64,000 bases of DNA, taken from assembly GCF_010015445.1 (NCBI RefSeq), contig NC_053123.1:5794148-5858147 (forward strand). Direction: 5' to 3'. Source of the DNA: Perca fluviatilis. Its lineage: Eukaryota > Chordata > Actinopteri > Perciformes > Percidae. Shown in pieces: positions 56,845-64,000 of the stretch. The notes beneath the pieces were generated by a model, which saw only the letters and a program-made list of their open reading frames with translations, made no database searches and was not told where the DNA came from. Every line of letters starts with the position of its first letter. Position 1 is the first letter of the stretch. The translations under genes were made by a program, and so were the position numbers.

Positions 56845-57747
56845 TAGGGATGGGCGTATCGATCCTGTGGTATCGATAGATCGATATACTCACGCTACTC
56901 ATTTGGCATTGATTTCCTTAAAAAATATCGATATAAACTAAAAAATAATAATTGGGGGTGTATGCATCACTTTCAGCTGTTTTAGATTACTTACTTAAAT
57001 TACTATGTGCCGGGACACCCCTGTATCTGGCGGCGTATTGAGCTGGCCCATGTCACGTGACAGGAGACGAGCGAATGAGCGCCAACCATAGGGCGCCAAC
57101 GTGCGACACAGCTGACGGCGACAAATGCAAAAAATGTGAATATGATACTTTTTCTGAACAGCAATCTGAAACTTCAGTAAAGTGTGACGACATATCTCGA
57201 GTGCACTAAAGGCGTGATGGTGTCAGACATTTTTCTAGTTCATTCTTCCAAGTTCATTTTCTCAGGGAACAACTGTCTTTGTTGCAGGTTTGTAGGATAA
57301 GGAAATCCTAGTTTATTATGATCTTTATGACGTCTTGTTTTTGCTTCAGTGAAGTGTTACATGTTTACTTCTACAAAGAGGTTCGAAACATAACATTATG
57401 ATGTATTAGTTTTTTTTTTCCTTTTAGCTTTTTCTACCAAGATTGGTCTTTTTTCTTTTATTGAGAAATAAGAAAAGTGAAAATGTGTATGTTTTTGTTC
57501 ATATTTAATTTATTTCATTCATATTTATGTTATTTATTTTAATTTTAATTTTATTATGTATTGACCATAATACATTTTGTCTAAATGGTCTGTATTTGTC
57601 TGGTGATTTGTCTTAAATGTAATAATAATTTTACTGACAAAAATTGCCAATAAGAAATTAACAGTATCAGTATCGATATCGATGAAAATGCAAGAAAAAG
57701 TATCGGTATTGTATCGAATCCTAAAAGTATGGTATCGCCCATCCCTA
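56845..57747. mobile_element. hAT element with TAGGGATGGGCG ends, 8-bp duplication
   Basis: The ends TAGGGATGGGCGTATCGAT and, reverse-complemented, TAGGGATGGGCGATACCAT are inverted repeats. GGTCCGCC is duplicated perfectly at 56837-56844 and 57748-57755. The TAGGGATGGGCGATA terminus marks an Ac-like hAT group common in fish. Several TATCGAT motifs flank the ends. The 903-bp interior has no recognisable transposase. Confidence 0.92.
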
Positions 57748-58620
57748 GGTCCGCCCCAGGGGCCCGTGCGAAATAGGGGACTCTCTAAAGATGCTGATCT
57801 TGCATCACTTGACATAAAATGGCCACCACGATGCAGATTACTGGCTGAAGGAAGCCTATTATGGCTCAAAGTCTAACTGTAATACTCTTCAGTTCTTCTT
57901 ATCAAACGTAGCAGTCACTTAACTCATGGTTACAAATGTAAACCAGCACAACAATGACAATTACCAGGCAACAAAACACTACATTCTAAGCACACGTTTA
58001 ATAAACGGAATCCATAAAGTTACATTTGTATTTAAAACAAACTGCTAACTTTTCAGCAAATTTTAACACAACTCTATTTACCGCCTTGCATCATGGGAAT
58101 TGGCCAGCCAATGAACCAACTGCAGTCCTGACTGCAGTACACAGATCGGGGTTGGGCTAAATGTGGGCGGAGCTAAACGTTAGATTTTTGAAAAGAACTT
58201 TCCTTTTCAATTTGAGAAGAGTGAAATTCACAAGTTGTTGACAGGTACTCCCTCCGCCGGGCACCAGTGCTTTCTTGTTTGCCACAACACGTGTTATATT
58301 TTAGTAGAAATTTGAATAGAATACATCACTTATCGGCGGTGTATAATTAATTTATTGTGTCCATGCTTTAACTTTGCCGTGGAAAAGACAGGTTGAAACT
58401 CGAAAGGCAACTCTTTTTTGCTGCAACACACAAGCGCTTCTTTTTCAACTGATAACTTAACTTACATACCCAAGTTCAATCAACACATACATTTTTTTAA
58501 ATAGTCGACCCAATGAATAAATGCAAGTTTAACTTTCAAAAACTCATAAAGTTGAGTTCAAAATCCACAACTTGTATAAGCTCGTTCAGTTAAAAATAAG
58601 AAATAAGTGGACATAACTAA

Positions 58621-60428
58621 ATGGGTCTGTAATATTTGACCCAAACTGAGATTACTTGAGAGATGTCCCTTAAGTAATGTTCTAAAAAAGAGAAAGGTAA
58701 GCTCCCGACAGAGCCACAGAAGACATTATGCAAAACAACTGTTTTCATTGGCTTAGTAGCACTGTCTGTAAGAAGTAAAATGGCTTCAATGTGAATATAA
58801 TGCAGGGCAACATATGTCAAGAGACCCTTCAAGTCTAACAAAGACATAACTTACACTCAATAGGTTTAAGTATCAACAACTGAATTGGAACTAGTTCCAG
58901 TTTTCGAACCATGAAGGATTTATCCAGAAACATACTTTCCGATTCCTATGGTTTTGCATTGTATCAACACACCTGTGTAGTGTTTACAACATGGTGTCCA
59001 TCTCAAGTAAAAGCAAAATGTATACATTCAACTTGTGTGCCTGTTGCATGCAAGTGTAAATGTTTCTCCATTTTTACCTTTTTTTTAATCTACATTTATT
59101 CATTTGGCTGACAATTTTATCCAAAGCAATGTACAACTGAGGTACAATCAAAGCTGCAAGTAGATCAAGGAGAAGCCTTTGAGAAGGACAGCACTCGGTT
59201 ATTGAAAAGTACAACGTTATACCTTTCTTTTTTGGCTGCCTAAATCAGCTGAAAATGGAATGTATTTCGCTTCAAATTTCATTAAAATGCAAAAAAAAAA
59301 AAAAAAGCAGGATAAATATGCATTAAAAATTATAAGCAGCATCGGAATCTGAATCAATCAGATGTAAAAGATACTGAATCCCACACTTAAGTTTTAGCCG
59401 TATAAAAAACTAAAACAAACTTTTCAACACTTTGTCAGTATCCAGACTGCATGTCAATACAGTCACACATGAGGGAAGATGTGTGATTTAATCCAGGTGT
59501 GGACGTGTGTGAACATCTACATTTGTCTTCCTGTGACTTTGTGTTGAGTCTATACGTGGGAGAGAATGAGATGGAAAGATAGAGGGAGAAATGAAAAAGG
59601 CCTGAGGTTTCCATTACTGCGCACCTCTTAGCATGGTGTGGCCTTGCCACGTCACGGAGCTGTTGCCGTGTGGCGGGTCAGGATCCTTGGCCGGGCTCCA
59701 GCCTCCTGACAGCCTGTCTCCATGCCTGCAGTGGCTCCCTGCCCACCAGTTCACTTTTAATTATCTCTTAAGTCAAACGCACTCTGAGGAAGTCCAGACG
59801 CACAGTGTCAAAACCTTCTGCAGGTTTTTATCCCTTAACCCTCTCCATTGGTCACCTTGAATGAGTCTCCCAAATCCGACTTCGTGACATCCTTGTCTGC
59901 GTAAGGTTCAGGGTTCAGGGTTATGAGACGCTCATTTTAAAAGGTACAATACTCCTAAAGTTTTCAAAAACAAGACTGTCTCAGCTCCCTGTGCTTGGAT
60001 GGACATTATGTTGCTCTTAAAGAAGAATGTTGGAGTAAAACTTGTACGTTGATTTATGGTGTGATATGTAACCTGACATTTTAACCGCAGCGCTACTGTC
60101 AGGGCGCCATGGTCATTAGGCAACATATTCAGTTCAGTCAGTCAGGCTTGTGACACTCCTCTGTATCTGTCTACTATCAAACTATCAAACAGACATCTCC
60201 ATCTGTTGTGTTTTATGCAACCCAGCGAGTTCCAACTTTGTAGAATCTGAAGTTGATTAAACGCATCTTGTGTCACGGCAAACAAGTCTGACTTAGGGCA
60301 AAGTTATGCAGATGCAGCTACGTAGGAGTACGTCTCAGTGATCTTTGTGTGTCTATGGCTTCAATCTAGGTGAGAAAACAAACTCTTTGGTACAGGAGTA
60401 ATGCCCTCATGAGAGATGCCTCTTGTGC
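58621..60428. other. no gene recognised
   Basis: Unique-looking DNA. A TTTATCCAAAGC phrase near 59120 is a word common in fish repeats. Frames of up to 76 codons have no domain. Confidence 0.4.
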
Positions 60429-60575
60429 AGTTCAATTCATTTTCAATTCATTTATTTATAGTATCAAATCATAACATAAGTTATCTCGAGACACTTTACA
60501 GATAGAGTAGGTCTAGACCACACTCTATATTTTACAAAGCCCCAACAATTCCAACAATTCCAGTAATTAGACGTA
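60429..60575 (-). mobile_element. L2-type LINE 3' end scrap
   Basis: The minus-strand version of the last 130 bp of 33110-33405 (GTAGGTCTAGACC, GAGATAACTTATG) is followed by a short AATTG-like tail. Confidence 0.75.
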
Positions 60576-62723
<2,148 letters not shown>

Positions 62724-62833
62724 TATTTAAGACCTAGAATGCAATACTTCAGTGAATTGACTTTATAAGGCCTAACATTTTTATTTCGAAATTTTAGACT
62801 TTTTAGACTTTCTAAGACCCCGCGGAAACCCTG
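62724..62833 (-). mobile_element. hAT end fragment
   Basis: The reverse complement from 62833 reads CAGGGTTTCCGCGGGGTCTT, followed by AAAAAGTCT-type units. I recall this as the end of a widespread fish hAT element. The other end is absent. Confidence 0.55.
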
Positions 62834-63076
62834 AGTAGGAATAAATGACCTCTTGAACCCATTAGTTCTGCAATGCGACAGATTGTATCTGCGCCCTGTT
62901 GGTAGCAGCATCAATTTGCATCCCAGTGGATGGCATGGATCAGCCAAGATGGATTTTGCTTTCTTTAAGGACCAGTCCTGATACAGGTCATGAAGGTTGT
63001 TGTTGCTGCACACCTTTACAATGCCTTGCAGGCGATTTTTCCGTTTGACAGAAAGTGACCCGTGCCAGCAGATAAA
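62834..63076 (-). pseudogene. LINE protein C-terminal fragment
   Basis: The minus frame reads CWHGSLSVKRKNRLQGIVKV, then DLYQDWSLKKAKSILADP and CHPLGCKLMLLPTGRRYNL, ending RTNGFKRSFIPT. This order (basic residues, KKA.SILADP.HPL, LPSGRRY, RTNR.KNSFIP) marks the tail of fish non-LTR reverse transcriptase proteins. It is different from the L2-type tail at 50720-52262, so at least two LINE families are present. The copy is cut short by the hAT fragment at 62833. Confidence 0.72.
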
Positions 63077-64000
63077 AGAAATAATAAACCCACCTATCAG
63101 GTTAAAACAAACTCTAAAAATCACTTTAAAAAGCTATTATACTAATGTCTGTCCCTGGTTATTTGACAATGTTGTATCCTTGGAACGTAAAATGTTTTAA
63201 TGTCACATCACAATATTCCATAAAAAGCCTGTCTCTTGTGCCACATTGCATAGATACATTTCTCGGTAATGCATAGCTTACATTAGGACCTCACATTTTC
63301 ATCCACGGTACTTGTATTTGTTGACTTTGCCCCTTGGAAGTACATACGCCACTCCACCAGCACATGTCATATTGCTACTGACCATTACTTATGGCAGTAA
63401 AGATGAAGAGTCCGCTTTGTGAGCAATAACCTTGTATTATTTGAACAAACTTAGAGTGAGGCGGCTCAGTGGTATGGCTCTGTTTGTATGCAAAAATGGA
63501 ATGCAACCCTTACTTGTCCTTGGAAGTCCCCTTGTTTGAGTCAGGGATTCGTAAAGCAGTTCATTTAAGTTCATCCCGTTCAGAAGAAAATCTCTTTTTC
63601 TTCAAGTTGGTTTCGGTGTTGGCCCTTGTTCATTTTATTCTATTGCAAAGGAAGGAGGAGGGGAAGACCCTTCAACATCCTGGTCATGGATTAGGTTCTT
63701 AGTGGATGACATCATTTTCTGGGACTTTGCCCTGCTATGTAGCATTGTGCAGCCCTTGGATAATGGGGGAGATCTGGCAAGGATGCACTCAGTCCACAAA
63801 CAATATCAGTCTGGAACAGAGAATGCCACCTCTCACATTTTCCTTTGGGTCTAAAACATAGATGGACTGGCCAGCAGGTTGTAACAGCATATTAATTTAT
63901 TTCCCCCAGATGACTTATGTTCTGAAACCACAGAAGCTTCCTGATGTTTTCTCTTTTCTATATCATTATTCATGTCAGTGACACTTTGTTTACCAGAGGA
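63077..64000. other. no gene recognised
   Basis: Unique-looking DNA to the end of the window. Confidence 0.4.

Larger units (their letters stand above)
54690..58620. repeat. AT-rich AACTT/AAGTT repeat area, possibly one old element split by M and N
   Basis: Segments 54690-54806, 56627-56830 and 58440-58620 are rich in TTTAACTT, AAGTTAAA and CAAGTT words, and none look like the inserted elements between them. They may be parts of one old repeat, with M and N inserted later. Boundaries are not defined. The part 57756-58430 is unassigned. Confidence 0.3.

Overview
The window looks like nuclear DNA from a teleost fish, probably a spiny-rayed (percomorph) species. The evidence is the density and style of its repeats: hAT-type and other short inverted-repeat elements, L2-type LINE fragments with an (AATTG)n tail, tRNA-derived SINEs and long CA microsatellites. 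This is an inference from repeat style; no species-specific gene is present. No open frame in 64 kb exceeds about 156 codons, and none of the longer ones is a recognisable host protein. Every recognisable protein fragment (LINE reverse transcriptase, hAT transposase, BED finger, RecQ-like helicase N-terminus) belongs to mobile DNA. The window is therefore best read as an intergenic or long intronic, repeat-rich stretch.

Layout. 0-8 kb: a truncated SINE, two copies of a TAG...CTA element (family A), an hAT-like element with 5-bp duplications, a palindromic MITE (family C) with telomere-like repeats, a tRNA-derived SINE and an L2-type LINE fragment. 8-14 kb: an hAT MITE, a second MITE and mostly unique sequence, including a CpG-rich block (10.4-10.7 kb) and a minus-strand exon-like segment (10.0-10.3 kb), the best but weak hint of a host transcription unit. 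14-18 kb: a MITE interrupted by family A, an hAT element with a transposase start, a TTAA-type MITE interrupted by an hAT copy with a BED finger, and a 191-bp tandem repeat. 20-24 kb: three inverted-repeat elements and a LINE 3' end. 27-31 kb: two hAT elements with perfect 8-bp duplications and a MITE carrying the start of a RecQ-like helicase frame.

31-38 kb: nested elements, including a three-level nest at 34.2-35.9 kb, and a decayed hAT transposase on the minus strand. 38-40 kb and 44-50 kb: mostly unique, AT-rich DNA that could hold conserved noncoding elements. 40-43.6 kb: further nested inverted-repeat elements. 50-53.5 kb: a 5'-truncated L2-type LINE with a YADD motif, split by an hAT-Charlie-like MITE, then a mosaic element. 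54.7-58.6 kb: an AT-rich repeat area holding an element with 363-bp inverted arms and an hAT element. 58.6-64 kb: mostly unique, with a 117-bp CA run and LINE and hAT scraps.

The parts do not form a pathway. What links them is insertion history: target-site duplications let several insertions be ordered, and three element families (D, E and a 40.9-kb fragment) share internal modules. All coordinates and repeat comparisons were read by eye, without database searches.
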